In this document: piece by piece, positions 1 to 8,405 of the stretch
Position numbering within the stretch: the stretch's first letter is position 1
How the letters are laid out: each line of letters begins with the position of its first letter
Origin: Aquidulcibacter paucihalophilus
GTDB taxonomy: Bacteria; Pseudomonadota; Alphaproteobacteria; Caulobacterales; Aquidulcibacteraceae
Length of the DNA stretch: 64,000 nucleotides
Assembly: GCF_002105465.1 (NCBI RefSeq)
Contig: NZ_NCSQ01000072.1
Span: 281-64,280 of the forward strand
Direction of reading: 5' to 3'
The notes under the pieces: generated by a model
Databases searched by the model: none
What the model was told of the DNA's origin: nothing
What the model saw: only the letters and a program-made list of their open reading frames with translations
Program-made: the position numbers and the translations under genes

Positions 1-81
1 TCATCCAGACCAGCCGAACTGGCGACTGGGGCCCTGAAAGGATTTTGCGTCGTGCCCAGCTTGGCCGCTCGCAACGCCCGC

Positions 82-729
82 TTAGGTATCCTCGCGCAAA
101 AGTCCTTGGACAAAACCGCCCATCCAAGGTTGGCGGGCGCGGCGCATGCGTTCGGCAGCGAGAATGGTCTTGAGGTGGGCATAGCTCTGTTCGAGGTCTT
201 CATTGACCAGCACATAGTCGAAATTCTCCCAGCGGCTGATCTCACCATAGGCATTGGTCATGCGCTTTTTAATCACTTCAGGGCTATCCTGCCCGCGCAA
301 GATGAGGCGGCGCTTCAGCTCAGCCATGCTGGGTGGTAGGATGAAGACTTTGACAACATCTTCCGGCGCAGAGGTGCGCAATTGCAGCGCGCCTTGCCAA
401 TCGACATCAAACATCAGATCAAGCCCAGACTGCAGCGTAGCAAAGGCGCTTTCGCGCGGGCTGCCGTAATAATGGTCGTGGACTTCGGCCCATTCCAAAA
501 AGCCATCTTGGGCGCGATGGGCGCGAAACTGGTCTTTATCGACAAAATGATAATGTACCCCGTCGGTTTCGCCGGGGCGGGGCGCGCGGGTTGTCCAAGA
601 GACCGATAAGGCGATGTCGGCATCTTCTTCGACTAAGCGGCGCGACAAGGTGGTCTTGCCAGCGCCAGAAGGGCTGACCAGGGCCAGCATCAAGCCACGA
701 CGCTGATGCAGATGGGTCTCACTCGACAT
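82..729 (-). CDS. gmk: Guanylate kinase
   Basis: Phosphorylates GMP to GDP with ATP in the cytoplasm, the step feeding GTP and dGTP pools. The 215-residue product has the P-loop SPSGAGKT at residues 19-26 and the GMP-binding region TTRAPRPGE near residues 46-54, followed by the VHYHFVD segment typical of the family. Length is normal for bacterial Gmk. It is the last gene of the minus-strand run mltG-yicC-gmk and its start overlaps the end of yicC by 11 bp, so it is probably translationally coupled. The yicC-gmk pairing is widespread in bacteria. No terminator is obvious in the remaining 81 bp to the window edge. Confidence 0.97.
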   Translation of the reverse strand: MSSETHLHQRRGLMLALVSPSGAGKTTLSRRLVEEDADIALSVSWTTRAPRPGETDGVHYHFVDKDQFRAHRAQDGFLEWAEVHDHYYGSPRESAFATLQSGLDLMFDVDWQGALQLRTSAPEDVVKVFILPPSMAELKRRLILRGQDSPEVIKKRMTNAYGEISRWENFDYVLVNEDLEQSYAHLKTILAAERMRRARQPWMGGFVQGLLREDT

Positions 730-1621
730 TGGCTGCCTGTTCTTTCAATTGATCGACACTGGCCTTTAAATCAAGGCCCGCGCGGGTGAGTTCCAGTGCC
801 GCAGCTTTGGCTGTTAATGTATTGGATTCGCGGTGGAATTCTTGAGCTAGAAAATCAAGCTTGCGGCCGATATCGCCACCTTGCTGCAGAAGCGCACGCG
901 CTTGGCCGCTATGGGCGCGCAAGCGGTCCAATTCCTCACGCACATCGGCTTTGAGCGCCAGAGCAGCGGCCTCTTGCAACAAGCGCTGTTGGTCATAAGG
1001 CACATCGCCCAAAAGCTCTGCCGCGCGCTTTTGCACCCGGTCGGCAATGGCCACAACTTGGGCCTCTGCTGCGGCTTCGGCCCGAAGGGTGACCGTCTCA
1101 ATACGTGTCAACAAGGCTTCAAATAAGGTAAAGAGCCCCTCGCCTTCGCGCTGACGGGCAGCCAAGAGGGCATCCAGCGCGCTTTCAAGACCAATGGCTA
1201 AAGCCGCTTCGCGTGCGGCCTTCACGTCATCTGGCTCGACAAAGTCGGCGCTTTCCAAAACCCCGCGCACTTGTAACAGACCGTCCCAACTGGGGCGGGC
1301 CACTTTGCCCTGCTCGATCAGGGCTTGGCCTTCTGCGAGATAAAGGGCGATCATCTCGTGATTGACGCGGACCATGGGGCCTATATTGGTGCTGTCGCGC
1401 TTGGTGGCGAGCGACACTTGGATCGAGCCGCGCTTAAACCGTTTGGCGCAGCCTTCGCGGATTTTGGTCTCAAAAGCCTCATAGCCGGGCGGCAGTTTGA
1501 ACTTTACGTCCAGATTGCGACCATTGACGCTGCGGGCTTCCCAAGCCCACGCAACATCGCCTGCTTGGCCCTCCGCACGGCCAAAGCCTGTCATGCCCAG
1601 AAGCGGAACCTCCGGCTTCAA
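719..1621 (-). CDS. yicC: YicC-family endoribonuclease
   Basis: YicC/YloC family protein; members are reported to be endoribonucleases acting in RNA turnover. The 300-residue product carries the family's N-terminal MTGFGRAEG motif (residues 10-18), EARSVNGR near residue 28, and the C-terminal signature around FLAQEFHRESNT near residue 260. The start is uncertain. TTG at 1621 overlaps the mltG stop (TTGA) and has GGCGG 7 nt upstream. ATG at 1594, giving MTGFGRAEG directly, would match most family members more closely but has its GGAGG about 14 nt away. The gene sits between mltG and gmk, a common alphaproteobacterial order. Confidence 0.93.
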   Translation of the reverse strand: MKPEVPLLGMTGFGRAEGQAGDVAWAWEARSVNGRNLDVKFKLPPGYEAFETKIREGCAKRFKRGSIQVSLATKRDSTNIGPMVRVNHEMIALYLAEGQALIEQGKVARPSWDGLLQVRGVLESADFVEPDDVKAAREAALAIGLESALDALLAARQREGEGLFTLFEALLTRIETVTLRAEAAAEAQVVAIADRVQKRAAELLGDVPYDQQRLLQEAAALALKADVREELDRLRAHSGQARALLQQGGDIGRKLDFLAQEFHRESNTLTAKAAALELTRAGLDLKASVDQLKEQAANVE

Positions 1622-2673
1622 TCGCCACCGCCTAAGAGACTTTGGCTCTTTTTTTCTTGCTCAGCCCGCCATGCGCGCCAGCGCTGCACATTGCGATTAT
1701 GCTCTGCATAGGTCTCGGCAAAGACGTGGCCACCCGTGCCGTCGGCGACGAAGAAGATTTCGCGCGTGCGGGGCGGATTGAGGACGGCGGCAATCGCGTC
1801 CTTGCCCGGATTGGCAATCGGCGTCGGCGGCAGGCCTTGGATCACATAGGTGTTCCACGGATGGGGGTTTTCAATATCGCTGCGGAAAATCTTGCGGCGC
1901 AGCGGTGCCCCCTTGGTGATGCCATATATGATGGTGGGGTCAGATTGCAGCTTCATGCCCAGTCGCAACCGATTGACGAAGACGGCCGCCACACGGGGGC
2001 GCTCCTCAGCAATACCGGTTTCTTTTTCCACGATAGAGGCCAAAGTGATGGCTTCTTGCTTGGTAGAAATGGGGAGATCAGGGGCGCGCTTCAACCACAA
2101 TTGGTCTATCAAGGCCTCATGGCTTTCCTGCATCCTTTTGACGACACTGGCGCGGGTATCGCCGCGCTGGATCGGATAGGTGTCGGGGTTTAAGGTGCCT
2201 TCGGGCGGCGGTGGCGGTAGCTTGCCAGTCAGAAACTTATTGGCTTCCAGACGGGCATAAATCTGGCTGACGCTCCAGCCCTCGGGCAGCACGACAACGC
2301 GCTTGACCCCTTCCCCGCTGGCCAAGATTTTGGCGATACGAGCGGGTGTCGCGCCGGAAGGAATTTCATATTCAGCGATTTTGAGATCGGCCGCTGAGCC
2401 CGTGATCTTAACGGCCAAGCGGAAGCCAAATGCAGACCGAACAAGGCCTTCCTGTTGGAGACGTGCACCCACCGTGCTGGCAGAATCACCTTCTTGCACA
2501 ATGAAGAAGCTTGAGTCCCCCTCTTTGGCCTTCGGGCCCGGCCCCAACAGGAACAGGCCCGTGCCGATCACGAGGAAAATGGCGGCGAGCCCCAGCCCAA
2601 CCCAAACACGCTGCCACATGGCCTTAGCTTGAGCCGCCTTTTTGCCACGCACTTTGGCGACAGGATCGGTCAT
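1618..2673 (-). CDS. mltG: Endolytic transglycosylase MltG
   Basis: Inner-membrane endolytic murein transglycosylase thought to cut nascent glycan strands and so set their length. The 351-residue protein has a basic cytoplasmic N-terminus, one membrane segment at about residues 24-46, a LysM-like region, and the YceG catalytic block LASIVEKETG followed by FVNRLRLGMKLQSDPT. The first glutamate of VEKETG is the expected catalytic residue. Its ATG overlaps the fabF stop by one base (TAATG), so the two are likely translationally coupled. Association with fatty-acid genes is typical for this gene. Confidence 0.95.
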   Translation of the reverse strand: MTDPVAKVRGKKAAQAKAMWQRVWVGLGLAAIFLVIGTGLFLLGPGPKAKEGDSSFFIVQEGDSASTVGARLQQEGLVRSAFGFRLAVKITGSAADLKIAEYEIPSGATPARIAKILASGEGVKRVVVLPEGWSVSQIYARLEANKFLTGKLPPPPPEGTLNPDTYPIQRGDTRASVVKRMQESHEALIDQLWLKRAPDLPISTKQEAITLASIVEKETGIAEERPRVAAVFVNRLRLGMKLQSDPTIIYGITKGAPLRRKIFRSDIENPHPWNTYVIQGLPPTPIANPGKDAIAAVLNPPRTREIFFVADGTGGHVFAETYAEHNRNVQRWRAWRAEQEKKSQSLLGGGD

Positions 2674-3953
2674 TAGACCGCTTTCAGGACGAGTGCCGCA
2701 TTGGTGCCGCCAAAGCCAAAGGAATTGGACAACACAGCCTTAGCCACGACTTTCTTTGCTTCCAACGGAACAAGATCAATCTTGGTCTCCACCGAAGGAT
2801 TGCGCAGATTCAGGGTTGGCGGTGCGATCTGGTCACGCAGGGCCAAGAGCGAGAAAATCGCCTCCACACTCCCTGCCGCGCCCAAAAGGTGGCCAATCGC
2901 CGATTTGGTAGACGACATGGTCAAACCCTCGGCATCGGCCCCAAACAAACGCTCAACCGCACGCAATTCGATCTCGTCACCCAAAGGCGTCGAAGTGCCG
3001 TGCGCATTGACATAGCCAATGTCGGCCGCATTGAGGCCCGCATCTTTCAAGGCCGATCGCATGGCGCGGAAACCACCATTGCCGTCTTCAGAGGGGGCTG
3101 TGATATGATAGGCGTCGCCCGACATGCCATAGCCGGCCACTTCGGCATAAATCTTCGCGCCGCGTGCCTTGGCATGCTCATATTCTTCCAGCACCACAAT
3201 GCCGGCACCTTCGCCCAAGACAAAGCCATCTCGGTCTGTGTCATAGGGACGCGACGCTGACAATGGGTCGTCGTTAAAGCCATTGGATAAAGCCCGGGCT
3301 GCAGCAAAGCCTGCAATGCCAATCTTACAGACGGCAGCTTCACAGCCTCCGGCAATCATCACATCGGCATCGCCATATTTGATGATACGGGCAGCATCGC
3401 CAATCGCATGGGCACCGGTCGCACAAGCCGTCACCACCGAGTGGTTTGGCCCGCGGAAGCCGTGTTTGATCGACACATGGCCTGAGGTCAGATTGATCAG
3501 GGCAGAGGGCACAAAGAAGGGACTGATCTTCCGGTGTCCTTCTTTCTCCAAAAGCAGCGCATTATCAGCAATGGTGGAAAGCCCGCCAATTCCCGAGCCG
3601 ATCATGACGCCCGTGCGCTCTTGTTGTTCTTCGGTTTCAGCAACCCAGCCAGAATCGGCAATCGCCTCATTGGCAGCTGCAACCCCGTAAAGAATGAACT
3701 CATCGACACGCCGACGATCCCGCGCAGACATGGCGGTTTCAGGATCAAACGACCCTGCAACATCAACCCCGCCGCCGCCGCGCCCTGTCGTCCAAGGGAC
3801 TTCACACGCATAGCGGACCGGCAGGTCAGACGCATCAAACGCAGTGATGGTGCCCGCCCCGTTTGCACCGGACAGCAGGCTTTTCCAAACGAAATCGGCC
3901 CCGACCCCAATTGGGGTGACGAGGCCGATTCCCGTCACGACAACGCGACGCAT
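2673..3953 (-). CDS. fabF: 3-oxoacyl-ACP synthase II
   Basis: Condenses malonyl-ACP with acyl-ACP during fatty acid elongation. The 426-residue product has the full thiolase-fold triad: Cys177 in VVTACATGAH, His318 in NAHGTSTPLGD and His355 in KSAIGHLLGAAG. It ends with the glycine-rich SFGFGGTNAAL motif. Length is slightly above 410 because of a short glycine-rich insert (RGGGGVD, about residues 58-64). It follows acpP with only a few bases between and overlaps mltG by one base. Confidence 0.97.
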   Translation of the reverse strand: MRRVVVTGIGLVTPIGVGADFVWKSLLSGANGAGTITAFDASDLPVRYACEVPWTTGRGGGGVDVAGSFDPETAMSARDRRRVDEFILYGVAAANEAIADSGWVAETEEQQERTGVMIGSGIGGLSTIADNALLLEKEGHRKISPFFVPSALINLTSGHVSIKHGFRGPNHSVVTACATGAHAIGDAARIIKYGDADVMIAGGCEAAVCKIGIAGFAAARALSNGFNDDPLSASRPYDTDRDGFVLGEGAGIVVLEEYEHAKARGAKIYAEVAGYGMSGDAYHITAPSEDGNGGFRAMRSALKDAGLNAADIGYVNAHGTSTPLGDEIELRAVERLFGADAEGLTMSSTKSAIGHLLGAAGSVEAIFSLLALRDQIAPPTLNLRNPSVETKIDLVPLEAKKVVAKAVLSNSFGFGGTNAALVLKAV

Positions 3954-3960
3954 GCTCTGA

Positions 3961-4197
3961 TCAGCCAGCGTTGGCCGAAATGAACTTCACCGCGTCGCCG
4001 ACGGTTTGGATCTTTTCAGCAGCATCATCTGGGATCTCAACGCCAAACTCTTCTTCAAAAGCCATGACGAGTTCCACTGTGTCGAGGCTGTCTGCGCCCA
4101 GATCATCAATGAAGCTCGCATTTTCAACGACTTTATCCGCATCAGCGTCCAAGTGCTCAATTACGATCTTTTTTACGCGGTCGAAAACGTCAGACAT
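3961..4197 (-). CDS. acpP: Acyl carrier protein
   Basis: Small acidic carrier of growing acyl chains. The 78-residue product has the 4'-phosphopantetheine attachment Ser37 in the [10 protein letters not shown] motif and the acidic helix II that docks fatty-acid synthase partners. It lies between fabG and fabF, the standard order. A 126-bp gap separates it from fabG upstream, enough room for its own promoter, as would suit a very abundant protein; I did not identify a convincing promoter there. Confidence 0.98.
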   Translation of the reverse strand: MSDVFDRVKKIVIEHLDADADKVVENASFIDDLGADSLDTVELVMAFEEEFGVEIPDDAAEKIQTVGDAVKFISANAG

Positions 4198-4323
4198 TGT
4201 TGGTCCTCGAATCCTGCCGAAATCCCTTCGGCGTTGTTATAGTTACCGTTTTGCCAACATAGCGCCACGGGAGTTGAACGAATTAGCACCTTTGGCTTGA
4301 GGCCGCTAGCGCCAAAACAGTAT

Positions 4324-5058
4324 CTAAATCATCGCCATTCCGCCATTTACGTGCAAGGTCTGCCCGGTAACATAGCTGGCTTGATCGGATGCTAGATAGA
4401 CAACCGCCGCAGCAATGTCATCAGGCTGACCGAGGCGAGCGGCAGGAATAGACTTGGTAATGGCCTCTTTCTGCGCATCATTAAGCGCATCGGTCATAGG
4501 CGAGACAATGAAGCCAGGTGCGATGCAATTGGCAGTAATGCCGCGCGAAGCCAATTCTTGAGCGATGGATTTGGTGAAACCAATCATGCCCGCTTTTGAG
4601 GCTGCATAATTGGCCTGGCCGGGATTGCCCGTCACACCGACCACGGAAGTAATCGCAATGATCCGGCCTAATCGGCGCTTCATCATGCCCTTTGATGCTG
4701 CCCGTGCTAAGCGGAAGTAAGAGCCCAGATTGACGTCGAGAACGCGCTCAAAATCCTCATCCTTCATGCGCAAGAGCAAGCCGTCCTTGGTGATGCCCGC
4801 ATTGGCCACCAGAATATCCAGACCGCCTAAAGCTTCTTCCGCCCGACCGATCAGGCCGTCGGTTTCATCGGGGTCTGACAAATTGCACGCCAGGGCCACA
4901 CTGCCGGGCAGTTCTGCACGCAATGCGTCGAGCGCTTCTTGGCGGGTGCCAGACAAAGCAACTTGAGCGCCAGAAGCATGCAAAGCACGCGCAATCGCCC
5001 CGCCAATGCCGCCCGTCGCGCCGGTTACAAGCGCCTTTTTGCCTGTTAGATCAAACAT
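4324..5058 (-). CDS. fabG: 3-oxoacyl-ACP reductase
   Basis: NADPH-dependent reduction of 3-oxoacyl-ACP in fatty acid elongation. It is a classical short-chain dehydrogenase of 244 residues: cofactor motif TGATGGIGG at residues 12-20, NAG at 86-88, and the Ser138-Tyr151-Lys155 catalytic triad (YAASKAG). The C-terminus GQTLHVNGGMAMI is characteristic of FabG. It is downstream of fabD by 19 bp and surely shares its transcript. Confidence 0.97.
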   Translation of the reverse strand: MFDLTGKKALVTGATGGIGGAIARALHASGAQVALSGTRQEALDALRAELPGSVALACNLSDPDETDGLIGRAEEALGGLDILVANAGITKDGLLLRMKDEDFERVLDVNLGSYFRLARAASKGMMKRRLGRIIAITSVVGVTGNPGQANYAASKAGMIGFTKSIAQELASRGITANCIAPGFIVSPMTDALNDAQKEAITKSIPAARLGQPDDIAAAVVYLASDQASYVTGQTLHVNGGMAMI

Positions 5059-5077
5059 TTGCGTTCCTTTTTTCGTC

Positions 5078-6019
5078 TTAGCTTAAAGAAGCGGCAAAGG
5101 CCGCAATTTCATCAGCCCCCGTCAGGGCGATGGACGTGGCCTCGGGCGCAATGCGCTTGGACATGCCGGTCAGCACACTGCCTGCACCTAATTCGACAAA
5201 CTGAGTGGCCCCTTGGGCTGCAAACCAGCCAATCGATTCCCGCCAGCGGACGCGGCCTGTCACTTGTTCGACCAACAGCTGGGCAATGGTATCGGGGTCT
5301 TGGGTCGGTGCCACTGTCACATTGGACAAGACGGGCACTACGGGCTTGTTGATGGTGGTCGCACCCAGGGCTGCGGCCATTTCCTGTGCCGCTGGGGCCA
5401 TGAGGGGGCAATGAAACGGTGCCGAGACCGATAAAGGAATGGCACGTGCGCCCATTTCTTTGGCCGCCGCAATCGCCGCATCCACGCCTTCTTTCGTGCC
5501 CGAGATGACGATATTGCCGGCATTATTGTCGTTGGCCACCACGCATACACCCACTTTAGAGCCAGCCTCAGCAGCAGCCTCTGCCAGAGCCAAATCCACT
5601 TTCGGGCCAATCAGGCTTGCCATAGCCCCCAAGCCCGGGGCCACCGCGCGCTGCATGGCCTGGCCGCGCAGGCGCAACAGGCGGGCTGCGTCGCCAATTG
5701 AAAAAGCCCCGGCAGCGGTTAGCGCCGAATATTCACCTAAGGAGTGTCCTGCCACAAAGGCTGCCTTGTCGACGCCAATGCCAAACTCTGTGCGCAGGAC
5801 GGCCACCACAGCCATACTGACGGCCATCAAAGCTGGTTGGGCATTTTCAGTTAGCGTCAAGGTCTCAATCGGACCTTCTGCCATCAGACTTGAAAGCTTT
5901 TGCCCAAGCGCATCATCAATCTCTGCAAAGACCTGCTTTGCGGCGGGGAATGCTTCGGCAAGGGCAACACCCATACCGACGCTTTGGCTACCTTGGCCGG
6001 GAAATTGGAAAATCAGCAT
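5078..6019 (-). CDS. fabD: Malonyl-CoA:ACP transacylase
   Basis: Transfers malonyl from CoA to ACP to supply elongation. The 313-residue product starts with FQFPGQGSQSVGMG, has the nucleophile Ser93 in GHSLGEYSAL, and a catalytic His in the SAPFHCPLM segment near residue 204. It is the first gene of the minus-strand fatty-acid run fabD-fabG-acpP-fabF. The 52 bp between it and the next minus-strand gene could carry a promoter, but none is clear. Confidence 0.97.
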   Translation of the reverse strand: MLIFQFPGQGSQSVGMGVALAEAFPAAKQVFAEIDDALGQKLSSLMAEGPIETLTLTENAQPALMAVSMAVVAVLRTEFGIGVDKAAFVAGHSLGEYSALTAAGAFSIGDAARLLRLRGQAMQRAVAPGLGAMASLIGPKVDLALAEAAAEAGSKVGVCVVANDNNAGNIVISGTKEGVDAAIAAAKEMGARAIPLSVSAPFHCPLMAPAAQEMAAALGATTINKPVVPVLSNVTVAPTQDPDTIAQLLVEQVTGRVRWRESIGWFAAQGATQFVELGAGSVLTGMSKRIAPEATSIALTGADEIAAFAASLS

Positions 6020-6071
6020 GCTTTGGCGTTAGCCTCGCAGGCCCGTTTAGGCAAGTGGGGCGAAACTTGCG

Positions 6072-6743
6072 TTAGGTTTGCCCAGCCAGTCCATCCCAAG
6101 CCAGCCAAGCCGCAATCGCCAAAAGTGCAGCCGTGAAAAAGAGGTTGAGATAGGTGCGGCGCTTGCCTGCACTCAGCCACGGGCGCAGGCCCCCCGCGGC
6201 CAGAACAATCGCCAGATGGACGCTGGTCGCCACCCCAATATGAGTAAGGCCCAACCACAGGCTTTGCAGCCACATGTGCTCGCCCCCCTCCTCTACAAAG
6301 CGCGGCAGGAGTGTAACATAAAACAGGGCAGCCTTTGGATTGAGAATATTGAGGGTTAGGCCGCGCATAAAATGCCGCCCCGCACGGGTGGAAGTATCTG
6401 CGCCCTTGCCTGTGCCCGCCTCACCACCCTGTTTGGCTTGTTTGGCTTGTTTGGCTTGTTTGGCCTGCTCGATCCAAGGTTCAAAAGCCAAATAGACCAG
6501 ATACAGCACGCCCAACCAGCGCAAGCCCGCCAAAAGCTGGGGTTGGGCCGCCATGAGGGCACCAAGACCTGCAATCGCCGCGACCAGATAAAGGCATAAG
6601 CCCAGTGCGATCCCCAAGACCGCCTGCAACCCCGCTGCCCGACCCTTGTTGAGCGTCAACGTCGCCAGCCACGCCATATTGGGCCCGGGCGTCAGTTCCA
6701 ACAGCGCCACGACAAGCAAAAACTCTATCCAATTGACTGTCAC
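6072..6743 (-). CDS. LysE/RhtB-family exporter
   Basis: Putative inner-membrane exporter of amino acids or related small molecules. The 223-residue product begins from GTG (ACA GTC follow) and has the family signature ELTPGPNMAWLATLTL near residues 16-31, with about six hydrophobic segments. A hydrophilic loop near the middle contains the tripeptide QAK four times in a row, encoded by a 9-bp tandem repeat, then a Gly/Ser/Thr-rich stretch before the GLTLNILNPKA motif. The substrate cannot be read from the sequence. It stands between fabD and the divergent rpsF operon and is not part of either pathway. Confidence 0.88.
   Translation of the reverse strand: MTVNWIEFLLVVALLELTPGPNMAWLATLTLNKGRAAGLQAVLGIALGLCLYLVAAIAGLGALMAAQPQLLAGLRWLGVLYLVYLAFEPWIEQAKQAKQAKQAKQGGEAGTGKGADTSTRAGRHFMRGLTLNILNPKAALFYVTLLPRFVEEGGEHMWLQSLWLGLTHIGVATSVHLAIVLAAGGLRPWLSAGKRRTYLNLFFTAALLAIAAWLAWDGLAGQT
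6431..6466. repeat. 9-bp tandem repeat, four copies
   Basis: Four consecutive copies of GTTTGGCTT on the plus strand, the last with one change (GTTTGGCCT). They are inside the LysE-family gene and encode the repeated QAK tripeptide on the minus strand. Copy number change would keep the reading frame. Confidence 0.9.
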
Positions 6744-6958
6744 GTGGCCCGCTGCCTTTCTAAGTGCTTGGCGAACACCTTTGCTGTCCGAAATCCGTTG
6801 CGCAAGGCCAGATTATGTTACCTTACTGCGCGCCACCCCTTCCCTTTTCCACAGATAAATGCTTTACGCGCCGCTTCACTGATTGCGGTCCGCCCGCATG
6901 AGCGACTTCGTGTGCCTAATGAGCCTGTAAGCACGAGGAAGCTGCGACGCGGAACCAT

Positions 6959-6988
6959 CAGGTGGTTTGGTCCCCGCTAAACCATTTG
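6959..6988 (+). promoter_or_regulatory. Leader hairpin before rpsF (candidate S6:S18 site)
   Basis: A 13-pair stem (including several G-U pairs) closes on the loop CCCC, about 40 nt upstream of the rpsF start. The core pairing is TGGTTT with AAACCA. The apical part reads TCCCCG and so presents a CCG trinucleotide. Published S6:S18 autoregulatory motifs in rpsF leaders feature a CCG that mimics the 16S rRNA binding site, which is why I propose this role. The stem is directly visible; the function is inference. Confidence 0.4.
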
Positions 6989-7028
6989 CCGCAATCGCCT
7001 GGGGCGCATCTAACGGAAATGGATTCTC

Positions 7029-7406
7029 ATGCCGTTCTACGAACATATTATTATTTCGCGGCCAGATATCTCGCCGCAGCAAGTTGACGAGCTGGTTGAA
7101 GGCATCACCACTTTGATCACCGAAAAGGGTGGCAAGGTTGGTAAGGTCGAATATTGGGGCCTGCGCAACTTGGCTTACCGGATCAACAAAACCCGCAAGG
7201 GCCATTATTCGTTGATCAATATCGATGCTCCTGCCGCAGCTGTTCATGAAATGGAACGCCTGCAGCGTATCAACGAAAATGTCATGCGCTATATGACCAT
7301 TGCCGTTGAAGAGCTCGAAGAAGGTCCTTCGCCTATTTTGGCCCGTCGTGAACGCGACGAAAAGAAGCAGCGCGCACGCACTGAAACCAATGGGATGGAT
7401 TACTGA
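7029..7406 (+). CDS. rpsF: 30S ribosomal protein S6
   Basis: Component of the central domain of the 30S subunit that binds 16S rRNA together with S18. The 125-residue product starts [15 protein letters not shown], typical of S6, and contains the conserved [12 protein letters not shown] and [12 protein letters not shown] segments. A charged C-terminal tail ([12 protein letters not shown]) extends past the globular domain, as in other Alphaproteobacteria. It is first in rpsF-rpsR-rplI and is preceded by a structured leader, possibly used for autoregulation. Confidence 0.98.
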   Translation: MPFYEHIIISRPDISPQQVDELVEGITTLITEKGGKVGKVEYWGLRNLAYRINKTRKGHYSLINIDAPAAAVHEMERLQRINENVMRYMTIAVEELEEGPSPILARRERDEKKQRARTETNGMDY

Positions 7407-7408
7407 TC

Positions 7409-7666
7409 ATGACGTCCAAGTTCACCATCTCCAACCTGCCATCGCGTCGTCCATTTGCACGCCGCCGTAAGGTTTGTCCGTTCTCTGGCGATCAAGCGCC
7501 AAAGATCGACTTCAAAGACGTGAAGCTGTTGCAACGTTACTTGTCCGAAAAGGGCAAGATCGTGCCATCGCGCATCACGGCCGTCAGCCAAAAGAAGCAA
7601 CGCGAACTCGCCAAGGCGATCAAGCGCGCCCGCGTCTTGGCTCTTCTTCCCTATCACGTCGTTTAA
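7409..7666 (+). CDS. rpsR: 30S ribosomal protein S18
   Basis: S6 partner in the 30S platform. The 85-residue basic product has the conserved core [29 protein letters not shown] and the [14 protein letters not shown]-terminus. It begins two bases after the rpsF stop codon, so co-translation is likely. Length is normal. Confidence 0.98.
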   Translation: MTSKFTISNLPSRRPFARRRKVCPFSGDQAPKIDFKDVKLLQRYLSEKGKIVPSRITAVSQKKQRELAKAIKRARVLALLPYHVV

Positions 7667-7678
7667 GGAGACGCCGAC

Positions 7679-8254
7679 ATGGACATTATCCTGCTCGAAC
7701 GCGTCGGCCGCCTTGGCGGTATTGGCGACATCGTATCGGTAAAGCCAGGCTATGCGCGCAACTATTTGTTGCCGCAGAAGAAAGCCCTGCGCGCAACTGA
7801 ATCCAACAAGAAATTGTTTGAACTGCAACGTGCGGCTCTTGAGACCCGCAACGCAGAAGCCCGTGCGGCAGCCGAAGCTGCTTCTGAAGGCTTGGCAGGT
7901 CAGGCATTCGTGCTGATCCGTGCGGCTGGCGAAAGCGGCCAATTGTATGGTTCGGTCGCCGCACGCGACATCGCAGAAGCCGCTAATGCAGCTGGCTTCC
8001 ACGTAGCCCGCAACCAAGTTCAGCTCGACACGCCAATCAAGGCAATCGGCTATCAGACCGTGAAGATCCGTCTGCACCCTGAAGTCGAAGTTGAAGTCTT
8101 CATCAATGTGGCACGCACGCCAGATGAAGCCGAACGTCAAGCCAAGGGCGAAAACGTGATCAATTCGCAATTTGACGAAGATCGCGTCGCAGCAGCCGAA
8201 CAGGCAGCCGAGATCGCTGAGAACGCGGTTCAATTGGACGGCTACGAAGCCTAA
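7679..8254 (+). CDS. rplI: 50S ribosomal protein L9
   Basis: Binds 23S rRNA domain V near the L1 stalk and affects frame maintenance. The 191-residue product has the N-terminal signature [19 protein letters not shown] and the [14 protein letters not shown] motif, a long helix rich in Ala/Glu (about residues 45-75), and a C-terminal RNA-binding domain. An acidic tail of about 40 residues extends beyond the usual 150, as in many Alphaproteobacteria. AAGGAG lies just upstream of the ATG. A strong terminator follows. Confidence 0.98.
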   Translation: MDIILLERVGRLGGIGDIVSVKPGYARNYLLPQKKALRATESNKKLFELQRAALETRNAEARAAAEAASEGLAGQAFVLIRAAGESGQLYGSVAARDIAEAANAAGFHVARNQVQLDTPIKAIGYQTVKIRLHPEVEVEVFINVARTPDEAERQAKGENVINSQFDEDRVAAAEQAAEIAENAVQLDGYEA

Positions 8255-8284
8255 GCATCTGCCCTTTTGGTTTTGGATGAGTTG

Positions 8285-8317
8285 AAAGCCTCGCAGGTAG
8301 TTCTGCGGGGCTTTTTT
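8285..8317 (+). terminator. Intrinsic terminator of rpsF-rpsR-rplI
   Basis: AGCCTCGCAG pairs with CTGCGGGGCT across a 6-nt loop and is followed by a run of T. It lies 30 bp after the rplI stop. Confidence 0.92.
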
Positions 8318-8405
8318 CTTGGCCTATACTTGCCTACCCCCCAGAAAAAGCACCGGCTACCGCAAGTATAAGGAGAATTTAAGACAATGCCTCTATGTTC
8401 GGCGC

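Noticed and set aside
1-81. Possible gene start at the left edge (minus-strand ATG at 2-4)
   Set aside because: Only one codon would be inside the window, and no ribosome site precedes it.
4198-4323. Promoter of acpP
   Set aside because: The gap is large enough, but no -35/-10 pair with reasonable spacing stood out.
7400-8233. Long minus-strand open frame opposite rpsR and rplI
   Set aside because: It is a mirror of the ribosomal protein genes.
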